27,368 bases of DNA from JBGTFE01 sp041747435 (GCA_041747435.1 JBGTFE010000073.1:1-27368); one strand, 5' to 3'. Numbered from the stretch's first letter, positions 7,981 through 16,670 are shown. Numbers and translations are program-made. Notes: generated by a model from the letters alone, not told the origin.

Positions 7981-10900
7981 TTAACCCAACATTTGCTCGA
8001 CAACGCCATAGCTTGCTTCCAACGCGTCACTTAATTTACCCGCATCGGTTCCGCCGCCTTCTGCCATATCGGGCTTGCCGCCGCCGCGTCCGCCGACGAT
8101 CGGAGCGATTTCCTGCACAATTTTTCCAGCCTTTACGCGGTCGGTCAAATCGTCGGAAACGCGGACGATGAACGAAACTTTGTCTTCTTCCGTGCGAGCC
8201 AGAACGACGACGCCGGATTTCATTTTTGCCAGCAACGTGTCGGACAAATGTCTCATTCCGCCTTTGTCCAAGCCTTCAACCGTCTTTGCCAAAACCTTCA
8301 CGCCGCTTACGTCTCGCGCTTCATCGCCGTTTGTCGATGAAGTTCCGATGGTGCCGGTCGCGATCTTCATTTTCAGTTCATCATTTTCACGCTTCGCTTT
8401 TTTCAATTCTTCCTGCAATTTTTCGATCGCGTTCGGAAGCTGATCGCGCTGCGTTCGTAGAGCTTGAAGCGATCTTTCGATAAGTTTTTCGTCTTCTCTG
8501 AATCTTTCGAACGCGTCAAAGCCCGTAATTGCGCGAATTCGGCGCACGCCGGAAGCGATCGCTTCGTCCGATGTGATCTTAAAGGCGCCGATGTCGCCCG
8601 TTGCGCGAACGTGCGTTCCGCCGCAAAGCTCTTTTGAAAAAACGCCTTCGCCGACTGATAAAACGCGAACGTCCGCGCCGTATTTTTCGCCAAAAAGCGC
8701 AACCGCGCCGGTGCGCATCGCTTCTTCGATCGCCATGATATTTGTGTTGACGCGTTCGTTTTGCAAAATGTATCGATTGACCAAGTCTTCGATCTCCGCA
8801 ATTTCTGCTTCGGTCAAAGCTTGATAATGCGTGAAATCAAACCGCAAATAACTCGGCGCGACGACCGAACCGGCTTGCTTGACGTGCGTGCCGACGACTT
8901 CTTTCAAAGCTGCGTGAACAAGATGCGTCGCCGTATGATTGCGCCTCGTCGCATCGCGCTTTTCGGTATCGACCGTCGCCGTCACCACATCGCCGACTTT
9001 TATCATGCCTTTCTCAACTTTCGATTTATGCAGGATCAAACCAACAACCGGCGCGAAAGTATCGAGAACTTTTGCGCGCGCCGCTTTGTCAGTACCCGGA
9101 GCGGTAGCGACGCGGTTGGCATTTGAATTTTCGAGCGAATAAGTTTTATCTAAAACCACCTCACTACCGTTCGGGGTTCTGACAAGAACGCCCGTGTCGC
9201 CGACTTGTCCGCCCGCTTCGGCGTAGAAAGGCGTCTGATCGAGAACGATCAAACCTTCTTCGCCTTCGACGAGTTCTTCGATTTGCTTGTCGTCTTTGAT
9301 CAAAGCGACGACTTTGGCATTTTCAAGATGAGTTGTTTCATAACCCTTGAATTCAGAGCGAATGGAAGTTCGTTCCAGCGCAACATAAATCGGCTTGAGA
9401 GTCTCTTTTTGTTTTGTTTTTCCAATTTCAGAATTTTCTTGTAATTCCTGAATAGCTCCATCAAAAACTTGGTCGAATTTACCATCAGAAAACTCAAAAC
9501 CGTTTTCCCGTAAAGTTAGAAGAACTAAATCCTTTGGGGTTCCATAAGTATCATAGAGTTTTGCCAAATCAGAAATTAGTTGACAAACGTTCGCAGGTTT
9601 TTCGATATAATAAGTCCATTGTCTAATAAAAGACTCAGATATAGAACCTGATGACTCAAGCGAAATTCTTGGATAATTTTCATCCTCAGTAAAACCTTCG
9701 CGGTAAATTTTTCTTGTTTCAGCAAGTTCGTCAACTGTGATGTTTGATAAATTTGAAATTAAATTTTCGTCCGATAAAAAATTTCGGGCGCTTTCTTCAA
9801 TTGCGGCTTTCCTATGCTTAGTAAAATAATTGACTAAAATATCATCTAGTCTCTTCAAACCAACGGTCAACGTGTTGCCGAATCTCTCCTCCTCAAGCCG
9901 CACCATTTTCCCGATAAATTCCCGCTGAATTTCGAGTTCGGGATACGCGTCTTTCATATGATCGACGACGAAATCGCAGACTTTGTAAAAGAACAAATCG
10001 TTAAATCCGAGATGCTCGCGACCGTGGTAGATCGCGCGGCGCATAATTTTTCGCAGGACGTAGGCGCGTCCTTCGTTGCCGGGCAAAATTCCGTCGGTGA
10101 TCGAAAAAGCCGTCGAGCGCGCGTGATCGGCGACAACGCGGCAGGCGAATTTTTTTTGTTCGTCGAAATTATCGTAGATCGAGCCGGTCGCTACCGCTCC
10201 CGGTTCTGACAAGGCAGCAATAAAATCAATGATCGGCTTAATAAAATCAGTGTCGTAAACCGATTCGACGCCCAGCAGGATCGCGGTAAATCTTTCCAAG
10301 CCCAATCCGGTATCGACCGAAGGCGCCGGCAAAAGCTCCAATTTGTAGCCGCCGTTTCCGTCTTCAACGCGGTTGTATTGCATAAAGACGAGATTCCAAA
10401 TTTCCATCGTTAGATCGCTTCCGTCGAGATTAACGAGATCGGCGCGGTTTTTTTCGGGATTTTCCGGCTCGTCGCCGAGATAATAATTGATCTCCGAATT
10501 CGGTCCGCACGGTCCGGTTTCCGCCATTTGCCAGAAATTATCTTTGCGCGAAAACGGCAAAATGCGATCTGGCGACGCGCCGGCTTTTATCCATAATTGA
10601 ACCGCTTCTTCGTCCGCCGCAACTTCGTCGTCACCACCGAAAACCGTGAACCAAAGGCGATCTTTATCGAGCTTTAATTCATTGACGAGATAATCCCATG
10701 CAAAATTTATCGCGTCTTCCTTAAAATAGTCGCCGAATGAAAAATTGCCGAGCATCTCGAAAAAAGTGAGATGCCGCGCGGTTTTGCCGACTTCGTCGAG
10801 ATCATTGTGTTTGCCGCCGGCGCGCAAGCATTTTTGTGATGTAACGGCACGGTTATAGTCTCGTTTTTCGTTTCCCAAGAATACGTCTTTGAATTGATTC

Positions 10901-11028
10901 ATTCCGGCGTTTGTGAAAAGGATCGTCGGATCGTCCGGCGGATAAACGGGCGATGAATGGACAATTTTATGCCCGCGCGCGACAAAATAATCAATAAATT
11001 TCTGTCTAATTTCGTTTCCGGTCATCAT
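7981..11028 (-). CDS. alaS: Alanine-tRNA ligase with an internal insertion
   Basis: 1015 aa, against about 870-900 for most bacterial AlaRS. Charges tRNA-Ala and hydrolyses mis-charged Ser/Gly-tRNA. Catalytic core 1-270: FTNAGMNQFKDVFLG, RHLTFFEMLGNFSFGDYF, SVDTGLGLERF. Editing domain: HTATH (698-702) with CGGTH (802-806), the zinc site. C-Ala domain to the end, with the Gly-rich GGRGGGKPDMAEGGG motif (979-993). An additional block of about 85-90 residues (roughly 399-487, nucleotides about 9565-9835) splits the region where other AlaRS go directly from the helical domain to KLYDTYGFP (here KLYDTYGTP, 490-498). That block and its surroundings are visibly more AT-rich than the rest. The start could be 11028 or 11025 (ATGATG). 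No separate strong promoter was found in the 53 nt after recX. Confidence 0.96.
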   Translation of the reverse strand: MMTGNEIRQKFIDYFVARGHKIVHSSPVYPPDDPTILFTNAGMNQFKDVFLGNEKRDYNRAVTSQKCLRAGGKHNDLDEVGKTARHLTFFEMLGNFSFGDYFKEDAINFAWDYLVNELKLDKDRLWFTVFGGDDEVAADEEAVQLWIKAGASPDRILPFSRKDNFWQMAETGPCGPNSEINYYLGDEPENPEKNRADLVNLDGSDLTMEIWNLVFMQYNRVEDGNGGYKLELLPAPSVDTGLGLERFTAILLGVESVYDTDFIKPIIDFIAALSEPGAVATGSIYDNFDEQKKFACRVVADHARSTAFSITDGILPGNEGRAYVLRKIMRRAIYHGREHLGFNDLFFYKVCDFVVDHMKDAYPELEIQREFIGKMVRLEEERFGNTLTVGLKRLDDILVNYFTKHRKAAIEESARNFLSDENLISNLSNITVDELAETRKIYREGFTEDENYPRISLESSGSISESFIRQWTYYIEKPANVCQLISDLAKLYDTYGTPKDLVLLTLRENGFEFSDGKFDQVFDGAIQELQENSEIGKTKQKETLKPIYVALERTSIRSEFKGYETTHLENAKVVALIKDDKQIEELVEGEEGLIVLDQTPFYAEAGGQVGDTGVLVRTPNGSEVVLDKTYSLENSNANRVATAPGTDKAARAKVLDTFAPVVGLILHKSKVEKGMIKVGDVVTATVDTEKRDATRRNHTATHLVHAALKEVVGTHVKQAGSVVAPSYLRFDFTHYQALTEAEIAEIEDLVNRYILQNERVNTNIMAIEEAMRTGAVALFGEKYGADVRVLSVGEGVFSKELCGGTHVRATGDIGAFKITSDEAIASGVRRIRAITGFDAFERFREDEKLIERSLQALRTQRDQLPNAIEKLQEELKKAKRENDELKMKIATGTIGTSSTNGDEARDVSGVKVLAKTVEGLDKGGMRHLSDTLLAKMKSGVVVLARTEEDKVSFIVRVSDDLTDRVKAGKIVQEIAPIVGGRGGGKPDMAEGGGTDAGKLSDALEASYGVVEQMLG

Positions 11029-11081
11029 AAATAAGATAAATTCGTCTCAAATAAAAAAGCAATTTTAGCACGAAATCGGCG

Positions 11082-11615
11082 CTAATCTTCTTCGATCTTT
11101 GAAATTTCGCGCATTTTATCGCGGACAAGATCGTAAGAAAATCCCTGCCGGAGAAGAAAATCGTAAAATTTTTTCGCTTCTTCGCGCGTTTCCGGTCTTC
11201 CTTTCAAACGAAGCCGTTTTTCGATCGAAAGATTGATAATTTCTTCTTCCGGCGTCGCCTCAAACGCTTTTTCTATCGCGTCGTCGATCGTTTCCTTGTC
11301 GAGTTTTTTCTGAAATAGCTTTTGTCGTAAAACATGTTTGCCGACCGGTTTTTGGCGAAGCTTTGAAGCAGCGAAATTTTTTGCAAACTGCGCGTCGTTC
11401 AAATAACCGTAAGTTTCGAGTGTCTTGATAACGTCATCGACAACGCTCGCGTTCGTCCAATCTTTTTCGAGCAGGCGCTCGCGAAGCTCTTTTATCGAAC
11501 GCGGCTTGAACGTGAGAAGATTTACCGCGCGGTCAAACGTCCGTTTTCGCGCTTTTTCGAGGTCGCCGATATCGCGTTCGCTTTCGTCTTTTTCTGTTGA
11601 TCTCTTCCGCGGCAT
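11082..11615 (-). CDS. recX: Regulatory protein RecX
   Basis: 177 aa from the ATG at 11615 (MPRKRSTEKDE); an ATG 9 nt further upstream is also possible. RecX binds RecA filaments and limits their extension. The sequence is helical throughout with the family pattern of three-helix repeats: AVNLLTFKPRSIKELRERL, then VVDDVIKTLETYGYLNDAQFAKNFAASK (typical RecX core), then KLFQKKLDKETIDDAIEKA and a C-terminal FYDFLLRQGFSYDLVRDKMREI. recX next to alaS is a conserved neighbourhood in many bacteria, where recA usually precedes it; here recA is not adjacent and truB diverges upstream 41 nt away. Probably the first gene of the operon with alaS, ALDH and ygiD. Confidence 0.9.
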   Translation of the reverse strand: MPRKRSTEKDESERDIGDLEKARKRTFDRAVNLLTFKPRSIKELRERLLEKDWTNASVVDDVIKTLETYGYLNDAQFAKNFAASKLRQKPVGKHVLRQKLFQKKLDKETIDDAIEKAFEATPEEEIINLSIEKRLRLKGRPETREEAKKFYDFLLRQGFSYDLVRDKMREISKIEED

Positions 11616-11618
11616 ATT

Positions 11619-11646
11619 TTGCAAAATCGCATTTCCGAATTAAAAT
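11619..11646 (+). promoter_or_regulatory. Candidate truB promoter
   Basis: TTGCAA (11619-11624), a 16-nt spacer, TAAAAT (11641-11646). The predicted transcription start is about 4 nt before the truB ATG, so the message would be nearly leaderless. This agrees with the absence of a Shine-Dalgarno. The site sits in the 41-nt gap shared with the divergent recX. Confidence 0.45.
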
Positions 11647-11656
11647 TCAAGTTATT

Positions 11657-12556
11657 ATGGATGGAATTTTGATCATAAACAAACCCGAGGGAATTACTTC
11701 GCACGACGTGGTTTGGCGCGCGCGGAAAATTTTGAACGGCGAAAAAACCGGGCACACCGGAACGCTCGACCCGTTCGCAACCGGCGTGATCGTGGTTCTC
11801 GTCGGCAGAGCGACGCGCCTCGCGCAGTTTCTCGACAGCGATATAAAGGAATACGAGGCGATCATCCGTTTCGGTTTTGAAACGACGACCGGCGATAAAA
11901 CCGGTAAGCCGAAAGCGGTTGCGAATCCGGAACTGCAGCTCATAAAAGAAGACGTTGAGGATGTTTTGTCGGAATTTAAGGGCGAGATCGAGCAGATGCC
12001 GCCGATGTTTTCAGCGAAAAAAGTGAAAGGCAAAAAGCTTTACAATCTGGCGCGGAAAGGTATCGAAATTGAACGAAATCCGATTAGAGTCACCATCCAT
12101 GAAATCGGAATCTCCGACACTGAGCAAAAGCTCGACAATACCGAAGTTGCGATCCGTGTCGTCTGCACTGCCGGAACCTACATTCGAACTTTAGCCGAGG
12201 ATATCGGAAAAAAGGTCGGAATCGGCGCGCATCTTGCCGAGCTTCACCGGACACGCGCCGGGAAATTTGATATTTCGAAAGCCGTAACGCTTGACGAGTT
12301 AAAGCAGATTGCTGCGAAAAATGAGCTCGATAAGATCCTGATCTCAATGAATGAAGCGCTTGCACATCTTCCGAAAGCCGAGCTGGTCGGCGATCAAGTC
12401 GAAAAAACTCATCACGGAACAAAGCTGAAATTCGAAAGCGACGACTTTAAAAATGGCGATCCTGTCAGAATGGTTGACCAAAATGGTAATCTCGTAGCCG
12501 TCGGCGCGTATGACGAATTAGACAAGAGCGTCCAGCCGAAAACGGTTTTTGTATGA
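11657..12556 (+). CDS. truB: tRNA pseudouridine-55 synthase TruB
   Basis: 299 aa from the ATG at 11657. An in-frame ATG at 11597 would overlap recX and add an unrelated N-terminus. Converts U55 of the T loop to pseudouridine in all elongator tRNAs. MDGILIINKPEGITSHDVV and GHTGTLDPFATGVI carry the family signature, with catalytic Asp38. Later motifs MPPMFSAKKVKGKKLYNLARKG and VVCTAGTYIRTLAEDIG are also typical. Residues about 240-299 form a PUA-like C-terminal region (DPVRMVDQNGNLVAVGAY). The stop overlaps the next gene's ATG (ATGA), so the hydrolase is translationally coupled. Confidence 0.96.
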   Translation: MDGILIINKPEGITSHDVVWRARKILNGEKTGHTGTLDPFATGVIVVLVGRATRLAQFLDSDIKEYEAIIRFGFETTTGDKTGKPKAVANPELQLIKEDVEDVLSEFKGEIEQMPPMFSAKKVKGKKLYNLARKGIEIERNPIRVTIHEIGISDTEQKLDNTEVAIRVVCTAGTYIRTLAEDIGKKVGIGAHLAELHRTRAGKFDISKAVTLDELKQIAAKNELDKILISMNEALAHLPKAELVGDQVEKTHHGTKLKFESDDFKNGDPVRMVDQNGNLVAVGAYDELDKSVQPKTVFV

Positions 12557-13515
12557 AAAAAAGAACGGCAGCACTTGGAATTGGCGGAGCGATCGGTTTT
12601 GCCTTGGCGTGGAAATTTTTGACACGCGCGGACACCGTCGATTTCCACGACTTTACCGATAAGATTCATCACGTTGATAATTCGCATTTTCTCGATATTG
12701 ACGGCATTATCGTTCATTACCAAGAATTTGGCGCCCGAGAAGATCCGACATTGCTTCTCATCCACGGTTACACGGCTTCGACATACGTTTGGCACACGGT
12801 CGCGCCGATGCTCGCGGCGGCGAATTTTCACGTCGTCGCGCCCGATTTGATCGGTTTCGGCTATTCGGAAAAACCGCGATCTTTTGACTATTCGATCGCT
12901 TCACAGGCGCGGATTTTGACGCGCTTGATGGATAGACTGGGGATCGGACGCGCAACGCTCGTCGGCAGCTCATACGGCGGTGCGGTTGCCGCGACGATTG
13001 CGCTCGATAATGCCGAACGTGTCGAAAAATTGGTTCTCGTTGACGCGGTCATAAACGACGACCTGAAAGGTCATCCGATTCTCAAACTGGCTTCAATTTC
13101 CGGAATCGGCGAGCTTATCACGCCGTTTTTGGCTGATTCGACGGCGCTGCAAAGATACCGAATGCGCGGCACGCTCGCCGCCGTAAATCACCATTTGATC
13201 ACCGCAGAGCGCGTGGAATCGATCCTTCGCCCGCTGCGTGCGAAAGACGCGCATCATTCTCTGCTTGCGACTTCGCGAAAATGGGACGCAAACCGCATCG
13301 AACGGGACGCGCATTTGATAGATCAGCCGACACTGCTCGTTTGGGGCGAAAACGACAGCGTAATTCCGTTGCGAAACGGCAAAAAGCTTTTTGCATCGAT
13401 TCCCGCTTCGCGTCTTGTGGTTTTGAAAGATTGCGGTCATGTGCCGCAGGAAGAAAAGCCGGAGATTTTTGTCGATTTGATGACGGAATTTTGCGGCGAT
13501 GGCGAACAAGGATAA
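12553..13515 (+). CDS. Membrane-anchored alpha/beta hydrolase
   Basis: 320 aa. Residues 6-24 (AALGIGGAIGFALAWKFL) form one N-terminal membrane anchor or uncleaved signal. The rest is a standard alpha/beta hydrolase fold: LLIHGYTASTYVW (oxyanion hole), PDLIGFGYSEKP, GSSYGG with nucleophile Ser140, WGENDSVIP with Asp268 and KDCGHVPQEEKP with His296. A full triad is present. The substrate is unknown; similar proteins include esterases, haloalkane dehalogenase relatives and epoxide hydrolases. The ATG overlaps the truB stop by 4 nt (ATGA), so it is made from the truB message, which by itself says nothing about function. Confidence 0.88.
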   Translation: MKKRTAALGIGGAIGFALAWKFLTRADTVDFHDFTDKIHHVDNSHFLDIDGIIVHYQEFGAREDPTLLLIHGYTASTYVWHTVAPMLAAANFHVVAPDLIGFGYSEKPRSFDYSIASQARILTRLMDRLGIGRATLVGSSYGGAVAATIALDNAERVEKLVLVDAVINDDLKGHPILKLASISGIGELITPFLADSTALQRYRMRGTLAAVNHHLITAERVESILRPLRAKDAHHSLLATSRKWDANRIERDAHLIDQPTLLVWGENDSVIPLRNGKKLFASIPASRLVVLKDCGHVPQEEKPEIFVDLMTEFCGDGEQG

Positions 13516-13544
13516 TACCTCAAGTAGTAAAGTAAAAAATTCGA

Positions 13545-14024
13545 ATGGATAAACTCGAAATCCTGCAATACGTTTCATACGCATATTCGTTTCTTGTCGG
13601 AATAATTGCGTTTAGCGGCTCGGATTGGTTATGGAAGAGAAGGTTTTTTAACAAATGCCTTTTTGCTGCCGTTCCTTCCGGCATTGCCGGTTTAATCTTT
13701 GAATTTTCCGGTTTATTTAAGACGGAAACCGGGCTCACGATTGTCGTAATGTTCATTCCGTTGATTTATTTAGGATATTTCCAACTGTTTAGATGGATTT
13801 TCAAAAAATGGAAAGGAACCGAGCCAGTCATCACCGTACATACGGTTATTGGCGCAATTCCAAATGAGTATGAATCTGCTCTGAGAAACGGTGAAGAAAG
13901 AAAGTATTCGGAGGGCAGAAAAGTTACGGCGGCTGATTTCTTGTTCAGTTTTGCTCAAGCCCTAATTCCGATATTCACGATCTTTATTTTATTGTTCTAC
14001 GTCTTTGAAATTCAGAAAAAATAG
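13545..14024 (+). CDS. Small integral membrane protein, unknown
   Basis: 159 aa, not recognised. About four membrane helices can be seen: residues 5-23 (ILQYVSYAYSFLVGIIAF), 36-52 (CLFAAVPSGIAGLIFEF), 60-85 (GLTIVVMFIPLIYLGYFQLF) and 130-155 (FLFSFAQALIPIFTIFILLFYVF). A hydrophilic loop at about 90-125 (KWKGTEPVITVHTVIGAIPNEYESALRNGEE) would face one side. Base composition is more AT-rich than its neighbours and codon use is less biased, which suits a recently gained or weakly expressed gene. It follows the alpha/beta hydrolase by 29 nt on the same strand and could be carried on the truB transcript. Confidence 0.7.
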   Translation: MDKLEILQYVSYAYSFLVGIIAFSGSDWLWKRRFFNKCLFAAVPSGIAGLIFEFSGLFKTETGLTIVVMFIPLIYLGYFQLFRWIFKKWKGTEPVITVHTVIGAIPNEYESALRNGEERKYSEGRKVTAADFLFSFAQALIPIFTIFILLFYVFEIQKK

Positions 14025-14072
14025 CAGATCCGAATATGAACTTTAGCAGTGGACAAGTCTATTGAATAAAAA

Positions 14073-14711
14073 TTAAAAATACCTATAATGCCCGATGATC
14101 TTCCATTCAAAAAGGCGGTCTTCAAGTTTTGCGCCGGCGCCGATGTTGTGGATGATCGAATATCTTTTTGTGGTTTTGTTGTAAACATTTGAAACGATTC
14201 CGATGTGCGTCATTCCCTTGCCGTCCAAATCCCACGCGACGACGTCGCCGGGTAAATAATCTTTGCCGTTTTGCGTGATCGGTAAAGATTTTTCGTTGCG
14301 CGTAAAAAATGTGTGCAGATTTGGTACGCGGCGGTGATCGATGTTCGTGTCCGGTTTTGTTAAGCCCCATTTTGTCGGATAAAGCGCAAAATTCGCCGTC
14401 ATATCTTCGTGCACTTCCTTTTGCAGATCAACGCCCGCGGCGCGAAAAGCGCGGATCACAACGTCGGTGCACGCACCGGTTTCTGCCGGAACGTCGCCGT
14501 TCGGGTAAGAAATCTCGAAATAATCCTGCGTGTAATTTTTCGTAATTTCTAGCTGGCGGTTTGCGCTCTCGATCAATCTACGGATCTCAACCGAAGAAAT
14601 TGCGCTCAATGTCGGTTTTTCGGTCGTCGAAAAAGCGGGCGCGATCTTCTGGCAAGCTGCCGAACTTGTAAGAAAAACGAATACAACGATCAAGGTTTTG
14701 ATTTTTTTCAT
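14073..14711 (-). CDS. DUF1287 lipoprotein (NlpC/P60-like)
   Basis: 212 aa. Residues 1-20 form a lipoprotein-like signal ending in SSAAC, with Cys20 as a possible lipid anchor; the lipobox lacks the usual Leu at -3, so a plain signal peptide is possible. The remainder matches the DUF1287 family (E. coli YijF): GACTDVVIRAFRAAGVDLQ with Cys81, then YLPGDVVAWDL, THIGIVSN with His169 and IIHNIGAGAKLED with His188. The Cys-His-His layout is that of papain-like NlpC/P60 folds, so an envelope peptidase or amidase role is plausible but not shown. The gene is divergent from the M43 protease, with 179 nt between the starts. Confidence 0.85.
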   Translation of the reverse strand: MKKIKTLIVVFVFLTSSAACQKIAPAFSTTEKPTLSAISSVEIRRLIESANRQLEITKNYTQDYFEISYPNGDVPAETGACTDVVIRAFRAAGVDLQKEVHEDMTANFALYPTKWGLTKPDTNIDHRRVPNLHTFFTRNEKSLPITQNGKDYLPGDVVAWDLDGKGMTHIGIVSNVYNKTTKRYSIIHNIGAGAKLEDRLFEWKIIGHYRYF

Positions 14712-14773
14712 TGTTAATTTGCGCCAATCAGAATCGTGATTTTGGTTCCGACGGGTAAGTACGAAGATTTCCG

Positions 14774-14802
14774 TTGACGTGTTCTTTCAAAATCGGTATT
14801 GT
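14774..14802 (+). promoter_or_regulatory. Candidate promoter of the M43 protease
   Basis: TTGACG (14774-14779), a 17-nt spacer, TATTGT (14797-14802). A better -10 (TATAAT, 14830-14835) lies further down but without a good -35. An 8-nt direct repeat TCGGTATT occurs at 14793-14800 and 14822-14829, each just before or within a -10 box, and may be a regulator site. The protease has a clear AAGGAG ribosome site before its ATG. Confidence 0.3.
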
Positions 14803-14890
14803 AAATAGATCAACTTTTCAGTCGGTATTTATAATTTATCCAAAGCGTAATCCTAAATTCTAAAAATAAACATTCAAGGAGAACCGACAG

Positions 14891-15826
14891 ATGAAAAAAT
14901 TACGTATTTTAGTTGCATTCGCAGGCGCATTTGCGGTCGCGATGGGTTTTTTGGCGCTCAAATATACGACGAGCGCGGAATTTTCTAGTGAAGAGATCGC
15001 GGTACTACCGCAGTCGGAATTTAAAGAACCGGCGAAGGCTACGGGCGAGCGCATTTGTGCCACCGATCACGATCCGGTAAAGATCGCGCAGAGGGAGCGG
15101 GATTTTCAAACAAAGCGTCAAATAATGTCCAGAGACGGGGCAGCTTTTTCCAATGTAACCGGCGGGACGATCAACGTTTACTTTCACGTCATTAGAAAGG
15201 GAACCGGTGTTTCAAACGGCGATATTACAACGCAGATGATCACAGATCAGATAAACGTTTTGAACGCGGCGTTCGCAAACTGGGGCTGGAGTTTTAATCT
15301 AATAACGACGACGCGAACAACCAATTCAACCTGGTACACAGGTTGTTACGGTTCGAGCGAGAGCGCGATGAAAAATGCTCTGCGGCAGGGTACGGCTGAT
15401 GATCTGAACATTTACAGCTGCGCGCCGTCTGGCGGAATTTTAGGCTTTGCCACGTTTCCTTCTAGCTATAACAGCCAGCCGAAACTAGACGGCGTTGTCA
15501 TCCTATACAGCTCGGTTCCGGGCGGAACTGCGACGCCGTATAATCTGGGCGACACGGCGACGCATGAAGTCGGACATTGGATGGGTTTATATCACACGTT
15601 CCAGGGCGGATGTAACGGAAACGGTGATTTTGTTTCGGATACGGCGGCGGAGAAAAGCGCGGCTTTCGGTTGTCCGGCGGGACGTGACAGTTGCCGCAAT
15701 AAGCCTGGTCTTGACCCGATTACGAACTTTATGGACTACACGGACGATGCATGTATGTTCGAATTTACGAGCGGACAGGACACGAGAATGGATTCGCAAT
15801 TTACGACATATCGCTATAATCGTTAA
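14891..15826 (+). CDS. Secreted M43-family (pappalysin/cytophagalysin) metalloprotease
   Basis: 311 aa. A signal peptide or N-terminal anchor covers residues 1-24 (KKLRILVAFAGAFAVAMGFLALK). A propeptide-like stretch follows to about 90. The zinc site HEVGHWMGLYH gives His225, Glu226, His229 and His235, and the Met-turn NFMDYTDDACM has Met281; together these identify a metzincin of family M43B. Four Cys around the active site (241, 261, 268, 288) are spaced as in family members that form disulphides. GVVILYSSVPGG and PYNLGDTATHEVGHW are also family-like. The protein is short, ending soon after the catalytic domain with no adhesion or sorting domain. A ribosome site AAGGAG precedes the start and a hairpin terminator follows. 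Confidence 0.92.
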   Translation: MKKLRILVAFAGAFAVAMGFLALKYTTSAEFSSEEIAVLPQSEFKEPAKATGERICATDHDPVKIAQRERDFQTKRQIMSRDGAAFSNVTGGTINVYFHVIRKGTGVSNGDITTQMITDQINVLNAAFANWGWSFNLITTTRTTNSTWYTGCYGSSESAMKNALRQGTADDLNIYSCAPSGGILGFATFPSSYNSQPKLDGVVILYSSVPGGTATPYNLGDTATHEVGHWMGLYHTFQGGCNGNGDFVSDTAAEKSAAFGCPAGRDSCRNKPGLDPITNFMDYTDDACMFEFTSGQDTRMDSQFTTYRYNR

Positions 15827-15853
15827 CGCGTTTTGAAAAACTGTTGAGAGCAT

Positions 15854-15886
15854 AAAGGCGGAGACTCGATTGATTTCCGCCTTTTT
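15854..15886 (+). terminator. Terminator after the M43 protease
   Basis: Stem AAAGGCGGA (15854-15862), an 11-13-nt loop, TTCCGCCTTT, then further T. On the other strand the same hairpin is followed by TTTAT, so it may also serve the convergent esterase gene. Confidence 0.75.
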
Positions 15887-15914
15887 CACCCTTGCTTAGG
15901 CGCGGGTTTCTGCT

Positions 15915-16583
15915 TCACCTTCCGTTTAGCCACTTTTTTATGTCATATCGCATTCCGTCGGTGATCTCGTGTTTTGCGTCGTAACATTTCGACGTAAAAA
16001 TATTGAGCCGTTTTTCCAGTTTAACTCCAAAATTCTCGTATTTTTCGAGCGGATAAAATTCATCGCGTGATGAATAAAGGTAAAAAACGTCGGCGGCGAG
16101 CGGTTTATAGATCTCGTTTGTTTCAAGATCGGACGGAATTCCGCCGCAAATGCCGATCACGCCGCGCAAAATTTGGGGATGCGTGAATGCGAATCGAAAA
16201 TTCAGCGCGCAGGCTTGTGAAAATCCGTAAAGATAAACTCTTGCAGGATCAATCGTTTCGGCGCTGGCGAGTCTTTCGATGATTTCGCGAATAAAATCGT
16301 GATGTAGAGCTATTGATTCTTCCGGTTTATGATCGGTAAGCCAGCCGAAACCGATCTTATATTTTCCGTCTTCCTCACGAAAATGCTGGTGCGGCGCTTG
16401 TATCGACGCAATGACAAAATCCTCGGGTGTGACGAGCTGCGCTTCGCGCATCATATAGCGTTTGTGCGCGCCGTAACCGTGAACCGCGATCAAAAGCGGC
16501 GCTTTTTTTTCGACATTTTCAGGAACGAAAAGGTCGTAGTAAAGCTTGATCTCGGCTTTAACTGACAGATCGTTTTCCAACAT
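15915..16583 (-). CDS. Phospholipase/carboxylesterase-type alpha/beta hydrolase
   Basis: 222 aa, cytoplasmic (no signal). The compact fold fits the phospholipase/carboxylesterase group: LLIAVHGYGAHKRYM (oxyanion hole), YGFSQACALNFRFA with nucleophile Ser122, LYSSRDEFYP with Asp174 and YDAKHEIT with His205. The triad is complete. The length matches this family (about 200-230 aa). Likely hydrolyses short acyl esters or thioesters; the substrate is unknown. The next gene on the same strand, the methyltransferase, is upstream with a 90-nt repeat-bearing gap, so they could share a transcript. Confidence 0.87.
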   Translation of the reverse strand: MLENDLSVKAEIKLYYDLFVPENVEKKAPLLIAVHGYGAHKRYMMREAQLVTPEDFVIASIQAPHQHFREEDGKYKIGFGWLTDHKPEESIALHHDFIREIIERLASAETIDPARVYLYGFSQACALNFRFAFTHPQILRGVIGICGGIPSDLETNEIYKPLAADVFYLYSSRDEFYPLEKYENFGVKLEKRLNIFTSKCYDAKHEITDGMRYDIKKWLNGR

Positions 16584-16601
16584 AATTTTCTAAAAACATA
16601 C

Positions 16602-16670
16602 GCCTTGGCGACCTTGCGGTTTAAGAAATTTTAACGCAAAGAGCGCAAAGATTTCGCAAAGTTCGCAAAG
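16602..16670. repeat. Intergenic CGCAAAG repeat cluster
   Basis: CGCAAAG occurs four times at 16635, 16644, 16655 and 16664 (spacing 9, 11, 9), preceded by related CCTTGGCG and CCTTGCGG words at 16602-16620. It fills the gap between the esterase and the methyltransferase. Similar runs are common between genes in several environmental phyla, from memory; no coding or stable hairpin is evident. Confidence 0.6.

Noticed and set aside
7976..8030. Longer N-terminus of the aldehyde dehydrogenase (start at 8030)
   Set aside because: Would overlap alaS by about 50 nt and adds residues unlike the family; the ATG at 7976 fits the operon spacing.
9565..9835. Intein or mobile intron in alaS
   Set aside because: The extra block keeps the frame but lacks intein ends (Cys/Ser start, HN-Cys/Ser/Thr end) and is too short; plain insertion is the simpler reading.
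11597..11656. Longer N-terminus of TruB (start at 11597)
   Set aside because: Would run into divergent recX and precedes the conserved first residues MDGILIINKPEG.
12412..12831. 139-codon ORF on the minus strand across the truB/hydrolase junction
   Set aside because: Overlaps two well-supported genes in antisense and has no recognisable motif or ribosome site.
16632..16670. CRISPR array
   Set aside because: The repeat unit is only 7 nt with 2-4 nt between copies, and no cas genes are near.
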